Translations under genes and position numbers: made by a program | In this document: positions 8,728 to 16,812 of the stretch, in pieces | Layout of the letters: every line of letters begins with the position of its first letter | How positions within the stretch are numbered: position 1 is the first letter of the stretch | The notes under the pieces: model-generated | The model's database searches: none | The model's input: the letters and a program-made list of their open reading frames with translations, nothing else | What the model was told of the DNA's origin: nothing | Assembly (NCBI GenBank): GCA_964520885.1 | Contig: CAZFQD010000001.1 | Span: 1-52,571, forward strand | Origin: CAZFQD01 sp964520885 | Lineage (GTDB): Bacteria; Bacillota; Clostridia; Oscillospirales; SIG519 | Length of the DNA: 52,571 bases | Direction of reading: 5' to 3'

Positions 8728-10539
8728 ATGTGCGGAATAGTTGGATATATTGGCGATAAAGAATGTTCAGATATATTAATAGAAGGCTTAAAGAAATTAG
8801 AATATAGAGGCTACGACTCTGCTGGAATAGCAGTATTTGACCATAATATTAATGTTGTAAAAGTAAAAGGAAGATTGGCAAATTTAGAAAATAAAATAAA
8901 AAATGAGGGAACTCCAAAGGGCAAAGTTGGAATTGGACACACGCGGTGGGCTACTCACGGAGAGCCATCTGATGTAAATTCCCATCCGCATTGTAGTGGA
9001 AAGGTTGTTATAGTTCATAATGGAATTATTGAAAACTACTCTGCTTTAAAACAGCATATGCAAGAGCATAATAGAAAATTTGTTTCAGCAACTGATACTG
9101 AAGTTGTTGCTCATTTGATTGACTTTTATTATGAGGGTGACCCATTAGAAGCAATATTTAAAGCAACAAGTAGAATTAGAGGCTCATATGCTTTAGGGAT
9201 ATTATTTGAAGATATTCAGGATAAAATATTTGCTATTAGAAAGGATAGTCCTTTGGTTGTGGGAATTGGAAAGGGAGAAAACTTTATAGCATCCGATATG
9301 CCTGCAATTTTATCTAAAACAAGAGAGTATTATTTAATTGAAGAGGGCGAATTGGCAGTTTTAACTAAGGATAATATTACGATTTATAATCAAGATAAAG
9401 AAGAAATCAATAAGGAAATAACAACTGCAACTTGGGATGTTGAGGCCGCTGAAAAGGGTGGCTATCCTCACTTTATGTTAAAGGAAATTTATGAACAACC
9501 GAAAGCTTTGAAAAATACTATTAATCCGCGAATAGCAGGTGGTATTCACAATATTTTGTCGGAAGAACTAATTGACACTTCAAATATTAAACGAATTAAC
9601 ATTATTGCTTGTGGCTCTGCAATGCATACCGGTCTTTTAGGAAAATATGCATTTGAAAGATTAGCAAGAATTCCTGTTAATGTAGATGTTGCATCGGAAT
9701 TTCGTTATAGGGACCCCGTTTTATCAGATGGAGACATTGTTTTAATAATATCTCAATCGGGAGAAACAGCGGATTCTTTGGCGGCACTTAGATTAGCAAA
9801 AAGTAGAAACATTCCTACCATAGCAATTGTTAATGTTGTGGGTTCATCTATTGCAAGAGAAGCCGATTCGGTTATTTATTTTCAAGCAGGTCCCGAAATT
9901 GCTGTTGCCACTACAAAGGCTTTTACTTGCCAAACCGCAGTTTTATATCTATTTGCACTAAGATTAGCAATTGACAATAAAACAATTAGTGAACAACGGG
10001 CAAATGAAATTTTAGACGCATTATTGTCCGTCCCAAATGCTGTTGAAGAAATATTAAAGAATATTGAGCATTACCAACATTTAGCTTCATTTAATCAAAA
10101 TATTCATAACCTTTTCTTTATTGGCAGAGGGCAAGATAATGCTCTTTGCTGTGAAGGCTCATTAAAGCTCAAAGAAATATCCTATATGCACAGTGAGGCA
10201 TACGCCGCAGGAGAATTAAAGCACGGAACAATATCCTTAATTTATGACGGTGTGCCTGTTATTGCAGTTGCAACAGAAGATGTGCTTATGGAAAAAACAA
10301 TAAGCAATATTAAAGAGGTTAAAGCAAGAGGGGCTACTGTAACATTTATGTGCAAAAAGGGTGCTGTTAAGGACGGCGATTTTTATGACCATCTTATTGA
10401 ATTGCCAATTTTAGATGAATTTGTTATGCCAATTTTGGCAATCGTGCCTTTGCAAGTTTTTGCTTATTATACTGCTATATATAAGGGCTGTGATGTTGAT
10501 AAGCCAAGGAATTTAGCAAAATCAGTTACAGTTGAATAA
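8728..10539 (+). CDS. glmS: glutamine-fructose-6-phosphate aminotransferase (isomerizing)
   Basis: GlmS makes glucosamine-6-phosphate from fructose-6-phosphate and glutamine, the entry step to UDP-GlcNAc and peptidoglycan. The 603-residue product begins MCGIVGYIG, whose cysteine becomes the N-terminal nucleophile of the glutaminase domain. Other glutaminase signatures are HTRWATHG and the SDTEV-like TDTEV. Two sugar isomerase (SIS) domains follow, with SQSGETADSL and TTKAFTCQ in the first and the ELKHGTISLI segment in the second, and the C-terminus ends in the usual PRNLAKSVTVE. ATG 8728 with GAAAGGA at 8713-8719 is the only sensible start: a longer reading frame from 8545 would translate the ribozyme. 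A strong terminator follows. Confidence 0.98.
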   Translation: MCGIVGYIGDKECSDILIEGLKKLEYRGYDSAGIAVFDHNINVVKVKGRLANLENKIKNEGTPKGKVGIGHTRWATHGEPSDVNSHPHCSGKVVIVHNGIIENYSALKQHMQEHNRKFVSATDTEVVAHLIDFYYEGDPLEAIFKATSRIRGSYALGILFEDIQDKIFAIRKDSPLVVGIGKGENFIASDMPAILSKTREYYLIEEGELAVLTKDNITIYNQDKEEINKEITTATWDVEAAEKGGYPHFMLKEIYEQPKALKNTINPRIAGGIHNILSEELIDTSNIKRINIIACGSAMHTGLLGKYAFERLARIPVNVDVASEFRYRDPVLSDGDIVLIISQSGETADSLAALRLAKSRNIPTIAIVNVVGSSIAREADSVIYFQAGPEIAVATTKAFTCQTAVLYLFALRLAIDNKTISEQRANEILDALLSVPNAVEEILKNIEHYQHLASFNQNIHNLFFIGRGQDNALCCEGSLKLKEISYMHSEAYAAGELKHGTISLIYDGVPVIAVATEDVLMEKTISNIKEVKARGATVTFMCKKGAVKDGDFYDHLIELPILDEFVMPILAIVPLQVFAYYTAIYKGCDVDKPRNLAKSVTVE

Positions 10540-10552
10540 TTAGTAATTTTTT

Positions 10553-10588
10553 AAACGGCTTCAAACAGAAATTTGAAGCCGTTTTTTT
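10553..10588 (+). terminator. rho-independent terminator of glmS
   Basis: A 13-bp perfect stem (AAACGGCTTCAAA at 10553-10565 with its complement at 10572-10584), a 6-base loop and a run of T. Confidence 0.92.
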
Positions 10589-10656
10589 GTGTAATAATTT
10601 AGAAAAAATTAAACATACTATTAAATGAAAACATCTTATGAAAGAAGGAAAAAAAT

Positions 10657-11100
10657 ATGAATACAAATGTTGAGTTTCTGAATTATATCCATCAAAATGC
10701 ACAAATGGGCAAGGATACTGTAAAGCAATTAATTGACATTTCAAATGATGAGCAATTTAAGAATATGTTAAAATCGCAACACAATGAATATGTTAGCGTT
10801 TTTGACAAAACCAATACTTTATTAGAACAGTTTAACAAAAAAGCAAAAGGGACTAATGTATTATCAAAGGTTACATTTTATTTAATAGTAAATATGCAAA
10901 CCTTAACAAACAAAACAGCCTCGCATTTATCCGAAATGCTGATTCAAGGAAGCACAATGGGAATTATTCAAATTACTAAAAAAATAAGCGAATACAATAC
11001 TGCCAACACGCAAATTTTAGATTTAGCAAATCAACTTCTTAATATTGAGCAAAAAAATGTAGATGAATGTAAAAAGTTTTTAGGCTCATTTGTTAAATGA
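10657..11100 (+). CDS. small all-helical protein, ferritin-like (DUF2383-like), function unknown
   Basis: I do not recognise a named function. The 147-residue product is predicted to be almost all helix, about four amphipathic helices, with a conserved-looking MLIQGSTMGIIQITKKI segment near residue 88. This resembles clostridial ferritin-like bundle proteins; the usual E..H metal ligands are not clear. There is no signal peptide or membrane segment. The start is ATG 10657 with AGAAGG at 10640-10646. The gene stands alone between the glmS terminator and a convergent gene, and its 3' region carries an unusual hairpin at 11143-11199. Confidence 0.75.
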   Translation: MNTNVEFLNYIHQNAQMGKDTVKQLIDISNDEQFKNMLKSQHNEYVSVFDKTNTLLEQFNKKAKGTNVLSKVTFYLIVNMQTLTNKTASHLSEMLIQGSTMGIIQITKKISEYNTANTQILDLANQLLNIEQKNVDECKKFLGSFVK

Positions 11101-11142
11101 TTTATCTTTAATCATAGTTGGCTGTCGAGAAATGTGCAGAAT

Positions 11143-11199
11143 TTGACTAAATTAAATTCGTCATCGTATAAAAGATACGATAGAGTTTGATTTGGTCAA
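11143..11199 (+). other. 57-nt RNA hairpin with G-U pairs in the 3' region of the 10657 gene
   Basis: A 17-bp outer stem (11143-11159 with 11183-11199), a small internal loop, then a perfect 7-bp inner stem (ATCGTAT 11163-11169 with ATACGAT 11175-11181) and a 5-base loop. The outer stem has no mismatch if read as plus-strand RNA with three U-G pairs, all U in the 5' arm. On the minus strand those pairs would be A-C mismatches, so the structure appears to act in the plus-strand transcript. Confidence 0.8.
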
Positions 11200-11206
11200 A
11201 AGCCAC

Positions 11207-11234
11207 AAAAACCTCACTCCTGTGCGGTTTTTTA
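11207..11234. terminator. bidirectional terminator between convergent genes
   Basis: AAAAACC, one mismatch, CAC, a TCCT loop, GTG, one mismatch, GGTTTTTT. A-tract and T-tract make it usable from both strands. It overlaps the stop codon of the minus-strand DUF362 gene. Confidence 0.7.
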
Positions 11235-12359
11235 AAACCCTTTATTTTTAATATTAATTGCCTTTTGAGGGCAAATTTCTTGACAGCAAAAGCATTTAAT
11301 ACAGTTCTTATAAAGAATTACAGCTTTTTTATTCTGCATTTTTATAGTTTTTGCAGGGCAGGTTCTATAACAATCGGCACAGCCTATACATTTTGAATTA
11401 TTAATTTTTGGAATTTGGGTAAAGTAATTTTGCAAAGGTTGTTTTATAAAATTTGGCATTCTTTGAAAAGCCGACATTTTATTTGAACTATTTGGTCTTT
11501 TAAAATTCTTTATAATAAAATCTTTAATATTATCTCCAACTATATCTAATTCATTTGCATTTTGTGGGCACAATTTTCTTTCAACTATTCTTTTTATAAT
11601 ATCAACCTCATCGGTTGAAAAACCTATTATTTCACAACAGGCTCTGTCTAAATGAAATGAGTTTTCGGATGCTAATGTAACTCCAATAAATCGTGGATTG
11701 CCACTTGAAGGACCATTTCCCTCCATACCTACTATTCCATCCATAAAGGCAAGTGTTGGTTTAGTAGCCAAACACAAATCTATTAACATATCGCAAAAAT
11801 CCTCAACCTTTGGAAAGCGAAAATGGTATTTTGCCTTTTCTAAGCCGGGAATTAAGCCAAAAATATTTTTAACAGCTCCTGTATATTTTGTTAAAGCGTG
11901 AGTTTTTAATTTTGAAACTGATATTACTATATCTGCATCAAAAAAAGCCTGCGTAATGTTAAATCTTTTAGCTTTTTCTCCTTTGGAATAGGAAAGTTCT
12001 TTGTATTTAAGGTCGTAGTTTAAATTACATTTAGTTACATTTGCAACCTTTTCCATTCCAGTTCCAACATAAATTGATTTAATAAAATTTGTAGTATGCG
12101 GACCGCCGGGGCAATCGGCAATAGTAACAACCCCGCCACTTTCCATAATTACTTTTGTTAAAGCAGTCATAAAAATTGGATGAGTTGTAACTGCTGTATC
12201 AGGATTTCGTTTAGTAATTAAATTTGGCTTTAATAAAACTTTTGTGCCTTTTTTTATGTATTTTTGAATTCCACCCAAATTATCAAAATGCTTGATAATT
12301 ATTTTAGTAAGCAAATGCTCATCATATTGAGCACAACCCAAAAGCGAAACAGTATTCAT
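11232..12359 (-). CDS. DUF362 protein with C-terminal 2x[4Fe-4S] ferredoxin domain
   Basis: The N-terminal 290 residues are a DUF362 domain (KPNLI near residue 45, a D-PGGPHT loop near residue 103, KLKTHALTKYTGAVKN near residue 152, and DGI..MEGNGP near residue 210). The last 55 residues form a bacterial-type ferredoxin with two cysteine sets, CIGCADCYRTCP and CIKCFCCQEICP. The family is common in anaerobes and its reaction is not established; iron-sulfur linked redox chemistry is likely. The protein is cytoplasmic, without signal peptide. AAAGGAG at 12366-12372 precedes the ATG. It is transcribed alone and converges on the 10657 gene. Confidence 0.9.
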   Translation of the reverse strand: MNTVSLLGCAQYDEHLLTKIIIKHFDNLGGIQKYIKKGTKVLLKPNLITKRNPDTAVTTHPIFMTALTKVIMESGGVVTIADCPGGPHTTNFIKSIYVGTGMEKVANVTKCNLNYDLKYKELSYSKGEKAKRFNITQAFFDADIVISVSKLKTHALTKYTGAVKNIFGLIPGLEKAKYHFRFPKVEDFCDMLIDLCLATKPTLAFMDGIVGMEGNGPSSGNPRFIGVTLASENSFHLDRACCEIIGFSTDEVDIIKRIVERKLCPQNANELDIVGDNIKDFIIKNFKRPNSSNKMSAFQRMPNFIKQPLQNYFTQIPKINNSKCIGCADCYRTCPAKTIKMQNKKAVILYKNCIKCFCCQEICPQKAINIKNKGF

Positions 12360-12394
12360 ATAACGCTCCTTTAAAATTAATTAAGATTGATTTT

Positions 12395-12424
12395 ATTATA
12401 AGATATTAATCACTATTTATCAAT
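12395..12424 (-). promoter_or_regulatory. promoter of the DUF362 gene
   Basis: On the minus strand TTGATA (12424-12419), 18-base spacer, TATAAT (12400-12395), about 35 bases upstream of the ATG. Confidence 0.65.
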
Positions 12425-12474
12425 ACTAAAAATTAGTTGCTATTGCATTTATTATTAAACTAAATAAAAAACGC

Positions 12475-12503
12475 TTGACAAGAATAAAAAGTTATGTTAA
12501 AGT
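12475..12503 (+). promoter_or_regulatory. promoter of the riboswitch-ATPase transcript
   Basis: A perfect TTGACA at 12475-12480, 17-base spacer and TAAAGT at 12498-12503. The transcript would start about 30 bases before the riboswitch. Confidence 0.6.
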
Positions 12504-12540
12504 AACCATAAACTTTTTTATTTCATATATTATTATTAAT

Positions 12541-12641
12541 AACTGAGCAGGCGATGAGTTTAATTACTCGTGGGGCTGGGCCTTTAAGGGCAACAGGAAT
12601 ATACCTGTGGGACAGAAATGTGTTTCACAAGGTATTTTTTT
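12541..12641 (+). ncRNA. NiCo (czcD) metal riboswitch with overlapping terminator
   Basis: The aptamer (about 12541-12615) shows the class signature in order: ACTGAGCAGGCGATGAG, CTCGTGGGGCTGGGCC, AGGGCAACAGG and CCTGTGGGACAG, giving the four-helix junction. The expression platform is visible: ATACCTGTG at 12601-12609, the 3' half of the last aptamer helix, can instead pair with CACAAGGTAT at 12626-12635 (one bulge), followed by a T run. Ligand binding should hold the 3' half in the aptamer and prevent termination, so it is an ON switch. The family was described as a Ni/Co sensor and later as responsive to Fe(II); the true ligand here is not shown by sequence. Confidence 0.94.
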
Positions 12642-12682
12642 ATACTCAAAAATTAATTTTAATTTTTTTGGAGGGGAAAAGC

Positions 12683-15217
12683 GTGTTAGAAAATATTATT
12701 ATTGGTTTAACAAGTGATAAGGCTAAAGAATTACAAATAAAATACGGAAAAAACCAACTTACTATAGAAAAAAAAGAAACATTTTTTCATAAAATTATTG
12801 AAGTTATAAAAGAGCCAATGTTTATTTTGCTTATGGTTGCCGCTGTTATATACTTCATTTTAGGGGAACCAAGAGACGGAGCAATTATGCTTGTTTTTGT
12901 TGTGGGCATAATTAGCATTGATGTAATTCAAGAATGGAAAACAGATAAAACCTTAAAGGCTTTAAAGGATTTATCGGCACCACACATAAAAGTAATTAGA
13001 GATGGAAATGAAATATTAATAAATAGTTGCGATTTAGTGCCAAATGATTTAATGCTAATTTCGGAAGGGGTAAAAATTCCTGCTGACGGAGTTGTAATTA
13101 GAGCCAATGACCTTTGCGTTGACGAATCTTCCTTAACCGGTGAAGCTTTAGGAGTTTGGAAAGTAATTACTGAAAAAGTTAATAAAGAGGACAAGGATTA
13201 TTGGCGAAAAGATTATTGCTATGCAGGAACTCTTGTAACGAGTGGTAGTGCAACTATATTAGTAGACAAAATCGGCTTAGAAACAGAGTATGGAAAAATT
13301 GGTGCTAATGTTGCTAATGTTGAAGAAACGATAACTCCATTGCAAAGGCAAACGGGTGCGTTAGTAAAACTAAGTGCTGTAATAGCCGCAATTTTGTTCG
13401 CATTTGTAGCAATAATAACCTTTTTCAACATTCTCGACCATATTTTGAAAGATAGAATTATTGAGAGTATATTGTCCGGCATAACCTTATCTATGGCTAT
13501 GATACCGGAGGAATTTCCTGTTATTTTAACTGTATTTTTATCAATGGGTGCATGGCGATTGGCAAAAAAGCAATCTCTTGTTAGAAAACTTCCATCGGTT
13601 GAAACACTTGGTATGGTTTCAGTTTTATGTGTTGACAAAACAGGAACAATAACACTTAATAAAATGACAGTTAAGGATACATTTCCTTTTAATTGTGACC
13701 AAAAAGAATTGAGTTTTATTATGGGTTTAGGTTGTGAAACTAATACTTATGACCCTATGGAAAAGGCTATGCTTTCTCATTGCGAACAATTGGGAATTAG
13801 CAAAGAAACTCTTTTTAGTAATGAACTAGTTAAAGAGTATTCTTTCACAAATGAAACAAAGATTATGGGACATATATGGAAAATGCCTAATGAAATATTA
13901 GTTGCGGCTAAGGGTTCGCCCGAGAAAATAATTTCTCTTTGCAATTTATCTTATGATGAGGAAAAAAACATAACCGACAAAATAACGCAAATGTCTAAAG
14001 AAGGACTAAGGGTAATTGCAGTCGCAAAAATGTCATTAAAAGACAAAAATAACATTCCCGAAACTCTACTTGAATGCAAAATGCAGTTGTGTGGTATAGT
14101 TGGACTGGCGGACCCTCCAAGAGAAACAATTAAGGATGATATAAAGCGATGCTCAAAAGCCGGAGTTCGCGTGGTTATGATAACCGGCGACAATGGAATT
14201 ACAGCAAGTTCTATTGCAAAACAAATAAAAATGCCTAATTGCGATGAAATTATAACCGGCGATGAACTTAATAAAATGAGCGATGAGCAGTTAAGAGAAA
14301 AAGTAAAGAGAGTAAACATTTTTTCAAGGGTTATCCCTGAGCATAAAATGAGAATTGTTAAGGCTTTCAAGGAAAATGGGCAAGTAGTTGCTATGACAGG
14401 CGACGGAGTAAACGACGCTCCAGCACTAAAAAATGCCGATATAGGAATTGCTATGGGCAAAAGAGGTTCGCAGGTTTCAAGAGAAGCGGCAGATTTAATT
14501 TTACTTGATGATAATTTTTCCACAATAGTTGATACAATTAAAGACGGAAGAAGAATATATGATAATATAAGAAAAGCAATAGGCTATGTTTTTACAATTC
14601 ATATTCCTATTGCACTTGCTTCACTTTTTGCACCATTATTGAAAATCGAACCTGCTTTATTAATGTTTTTACCATTGCATATTGTTTTGCTTGAATTAGT
14701 TATAGACCCTACCTGCTCAATTGTTTTGGAAAGACAGCCTGCCGAAAAAGATATAATGGAAAGACCACCTCGAAAAACTAATGAAAAAATACTAAATTTT
14801 TATATTTTAGCAAAGAGTTTTATTCAAGGGTTAGTGATTTTTGCGACTTCCTTCGGAACATATTTTGCAATAACAATAAGCAACCCTGAAAATCAATACC
14901 TCGCACGCACTATGGGACTTTGTATAATTTTACTCTCCAATATCTTTTTAGTTCAAGTTAACAGTTCAAATAGCGATTTCTTTTTTGTTTCATTTAATCG
15001 TTTAAAAAAAGACAGAGTAATGTGGATAGCAAATGGGGCAATAATATTTGGACTGCTAATTATGTTATACACGCCACTTTCAGCTTTATTAAAATTAACT
15101 CCTCTATCCTTTTCGCAATTAGCATTGGTTGCAATAATAGCCTTTGCTTCTGTAATGTGGTTTGAAATTGTAAAGTTAGTAAAATATATTATTAGGAATA
15201 AACATAGAAGTAATTAA
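12683..15217 (+). CDS. P-type cation-transporting ATPase under metal-riboswitch control (putative Fe/Co/Ni exporter)
   Basis: The 844-residue product has all P-type hallmarks: N-terminal cation ATPase domain, an actuator domain with the SLTGEA loop, membrane helix 4 with PEEFPV, the phosphorylated aspartate at about residue 318 in DKTGTIT, TGDN, and the GDGVNDAPALKNADIGIAMG hinge, then C-terminal helices. PEEFP in place of PEGLP (P2 calcium pumps) or CPC/SPC (P1B pumps) sets it apart. Because it is preceded by a NiCo riboswitch, export of excess divalent metal is the likely job. The start is GTG 12683, placed 6 bases after GGAGGGG at 12670-12676; a longer frame from 12554 would run through the riboswitch. 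A weak terminator follows. Confidence 0.92.
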   Translation: MLENIIIGLTSDKAKELQIKYGKNQLTIEKKETFFHKIIEVIKEPMFILLMVAAVIYFILGEPRDGAIMLVFVVGIISIDVIQEWKTDKTLKALKDLSAPHIKVIRDGNEILINSCDLVPNDLMLISEGVKIPADGVVIRANDLCVDESSLTGEALGVWKVITEKVNKEDKDYWRKDYCYAGTLVTSGSATILVDKIGLETEYGKIGANVANVEETITPLQRQTGALVKLSAVIAAILFAFVAIITFFNILDHILKDRIIESILSGITLSMAMIPEEFPVILTVFLSMGAWRLAKKQSLVRKLPSVETLGMVSVLCVDKTGTITLNKMTVKDTFPFNCDQKELSFIMGLGCETNTYDPMEKAMLSHCEQLGISKETLFSNELVKEYSFTNETKIMGHIWKMPNEILVAAKGSPEKIISLCNLSYDEEKNITDKITQMSKEGLRVIAVAKMSLKDKNNIPETLLECKMQLCGIVGLADPPRETIKDDIKRCSKAGVRVVMITGDNGITASSIAKQIKMPNCDEIITGDELNKMSDEQLREKVKRVNIFSRVIPEHKMRIVKAFKENGQVVAMTGDGVNDAPALKNADIGIAMGKRGSQVSREAADLILLDDNFSTIVDTIKDGRRIYDNIRKAIGYVFTIHIPIALASLFAPLLKIEPALLMFLPLHIVLLELVIDPTCSIVLERQPAEKDIMERPPRKTNEKILNFYILAKSFIQGLVIFATSFGTYFAITISNPENQYLARTMGLCIILLSNIFLVQVNSSNSDFFFVSFNRLKKDRVMWIANGAIIFGLLIMLYTPLSALLKLTPLSFSQLALVAIIAFASVMWFEIVKLVKYIIRNKHRSN

Positions 15218-15235
15218 AAGTTAATTTTATATAAG

Positions 15236-15263
15236 ACACTATAACAAAATATAGCGTTTTTTT
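15236..15263 (+). terminator. likely terminator of the ATPase gene
   Basis: A short stem (ACACTATA with TATAGCGT, one mismatch), 6-base loop and seven T residues. Confidence 0.5.
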
Positions 15264-15396
15264 GTTGTTTAATTGGTTTAAATGCTTTTTTGTTACCGTT
15301 TTGTAACTACTTTTTTTAAAAAATAGTGTATAATAGCAATAATGTATAAATATTATTGAAAAATATTGTATATTTTAAAACATATATAGTTTTTTA

Positions 15397-15405
15397 TGGT
15401 ATAAT
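15397..15405 (+). promoter_or_regulatory. extended -10 promoter element of spo0A leader
   Basis: TGGTATAAT at 15397-15405 is an extended -10. No clear TTGACA lies upstream. A second TATAAT at 15329-15334 could be an alternative promoter. Between 15264 and 15396 I see only AT-rich sequence. Confidence 0.5.
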
Positions 15406-15431
15406 TAATTTAATGATGCAAGTTGAAGTAT

Positions 15432-15712
15432 TGGCAAAGACATAAGATATACCGCCCCTTGTTTTTTTGGCGGTGCAATAAGATAAAATTTTGTCTTTAT
15501 ACCAATTCCAAATAAAAATCTGGAATAGATTTTTGCAAGCATAGCTTGCCGAATTTTCCAAAGGAAAATTCATTTGGTTTGGTTCAATGCTAATTCCCTC
15601 AAAATTTGCATTGTTATTTTAGCAAATTTTGAGTTAGTCGCAAAGCGACTTTTAAAAAATACTCTATTTTTTAAACTGGAATTAGTATTACAAGGTGCAA
15701 TTCATTTGCACC
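15432..15712 (+). other. highly structured, multi-hairpin leader of spo0A
   Basis: At least eight consecutive hairpins can be drawn. Stems: ACCGCC/GGCGGT (about 15452-15475); AAAAATCT 15514-15521/AGATTTTT 15527-15534; GCAAGC 15535-15540/GCTTGC 15544-15549; GAATTTTCC 15551-15559/GGAAAATTC 15563-15571; a 12-bp stem 15598-15609/15622-15633; AGTCGC 15636-15641/GCGACT 15645-15650; an 11-bp stem 15651-15661/15665-15675; GGTGCAA 15694-15700/TTGCACC 15706-15712. Longer arms may close the group: 15499-15510 with 15677-15688 (11 of 12 pairs), competing with 15590-15597 and with 15432-15445. I know no named RNA class with this layout. It ends right at the spo0A ribosome binding site. Confidence 0.8.
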
Positions 15713-15735
15713 ACGGGAAAGGAATGGTTATAAAA

Positions 15736-16551
15736 ATGAATGAAAAAATTAAAGTATTGGTTGTTGATGACAATCCATCATTTTGCTTTCTTGCTTCTGA
15801 AGAACTGAAAATAAGAAATTTTGAGGTTGTTGGAACCGTCGGAGATGGACATACTGCGTTACAATATATCTTAGATGAGACCCCTGATGTTGTGGTTCTT
15901 GACCTTATTCTATCTGGCATTAATGGTATTGGAGTTATGAGTTCTGTTGCAGAAAGTAATTTAGCAAAAAAACCGGCATTCATTATTTCAACTGTTATGT
16001 CAAACGAGTATTCATTTAAAGAATGTTCAAAATGGGGAGCTTCATACTATTTAGTAAAACCTTATGATTTTGATATATTAGCTCTTAGAATTAATGGCTT
16101 ATTTCCAAATAAAATATACGATAATACACAAATAAACGATAAAGATAATCATATTAATATCAACAATCGAGCAATTGCCAATAGACTACTTTCTTCGTCA
16201 AAAGATATAGATACGCAAGTTACTACACTTATTATAGATATGGGTATTCCTGCACATCTTAAAGGCTATCAATATATTCGCACTGCTATTATGATGGCTA
16301 TTGAAAATAGAGATATTATAAAATCAATAACTAAGGGTTTATATCCAGCAGTGGCAAATATACATTCAACTACTCCTTCAAGAGTAGAAAGAGCTATAAG
16401 AAATGCAATTGAAGTGGCTTGGCAAAGAGGAAATATTGTTGCTTTTCATAATATCTTTGGGTATACAATATCAAATGAAAGAGGCAAACCAACAAATTCT
16501 GAATTTGTAGCTCTATTAGCCGAAAAGATAAGAATAGAAAATAATAAATGA
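15736..16551 (+). CDS. spo0A: stage 0 sporulation response regulator Spo0A
   Basis: Spo0A is the master regulator of entry into sporulation. The 271-residue product has an N-terminal receiver domain (acidic pair D11-D12, phospho-acceptor D56 in VVVLDLILSG, conserved lysine in LVKPYDF) and a C-terminal Spo0A DNA-binding domain (from about residue 155) with the diagnostic SRVERAIRNAIEVAW helix and the FGYT..N..GKPTNSEFVA segment. ATG 15736 gives the family N-terminus; ATG 15724 is in frame but sits 1 to 3 bases from the GGGAAAGGA ribosome binding site, so the start is not fully settled. The usual upstream neighbour spoIVB is absent; a metal ATPase is there instead. Confidence 0.97.
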   Translation: MNEKIKVLVVDDNPSFCFLASEELKIRNFEVVGTVGDGHTALQYILDETPDVVVLDLILSGINGIGVMSSVAESNLAKKPAFIISTVMSNEYSFKECSKWGASYYLVKPYDFDILALRINGLFPNKIYDNTQINDKDNHININNRAIANRLLSSSKDIDTQVTTLIIDMGIPAHLKGYQYIRTAIMMAIENRDIIKSITKGLYPAVANIHSTTPSRVERAIRNAIEVAWQRGNIVAFHNIFGYTISNERGKPTNSEFVALLAEKIRIENNK

Positions 16552-16558
16552 AACAACC

Positions 16559-16684
16559 GATATTACAACTATATATGCAACTGCTTATAATGATAAACTT
16601 AAATTGGAAATTGAACTTTATCAACCTGTAAAAAAAGGGGCAGACGGCATTTGGGCAGTAAAAAGATTTAGATATGTAAATTAA
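16559..16684 (+). pseudogene. 3'-terminal remnant of an unidentified gene
   Basis: 42 codons with a natural stop and no start read as protein: DITTIYATAYNDKLKLEIEL, then QPVKKGADGIWAVKRF. The GADGIW.V pattern is common at the end of secreted beta-rich proteins of Bacillota. It is followed at normal distance by a terminator. The rest of the gene is missing and spo0A sits in front of it. Confidence 0.6.
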
Positions 16685-16697
16685 ATATTAATATTAT

Positions 16698-16727
16698 AAA
16701 AAGCCCTCTTTTTGAAGGCTTTTTTTC
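16698..16727 (+). terminator. rho-independent terminator
   Basis: AAAAAGCC at 16698-16705 pairs with GGCTTTTT at 16717-16724, extended by CTC/GA, followed by T residues. It serves spo0A or the remnant. Confidence 0.8.
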
Positions 16728-16752
16728 TTCTCAAAACTTAAATATTTTTCGC

Positions 16753-16781
16753 TTTACACTACTACATAAAACTGATATAAT
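16753..16781 (+). promoter_or_regulatory. promoter of the miaB-ylbF unit
   Basis: TTTACA at 16753-16758, 17-base spacer, TATAAT at 16776-16781 with an upstream TG (extended -10). One of the best promoters in the window. Confidence 0.82.
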
Positions 16782-16812
16782 ATTATAATATAAAATAAAA
16801 AGGAAGATTTTT

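Noticed and set aside
12554..12682. N-terminal extension of the P-type ATPase
   Set aside because: These codons cover the NiCo riboswitch and its terminator; GGAGGGG and GTG 12683 mark the start.
15574..15735. N-terminal extension of Spo0A
   Set aside because: The sequence is a chain of hairpins and the receiver domain begins right after ATG 15736.
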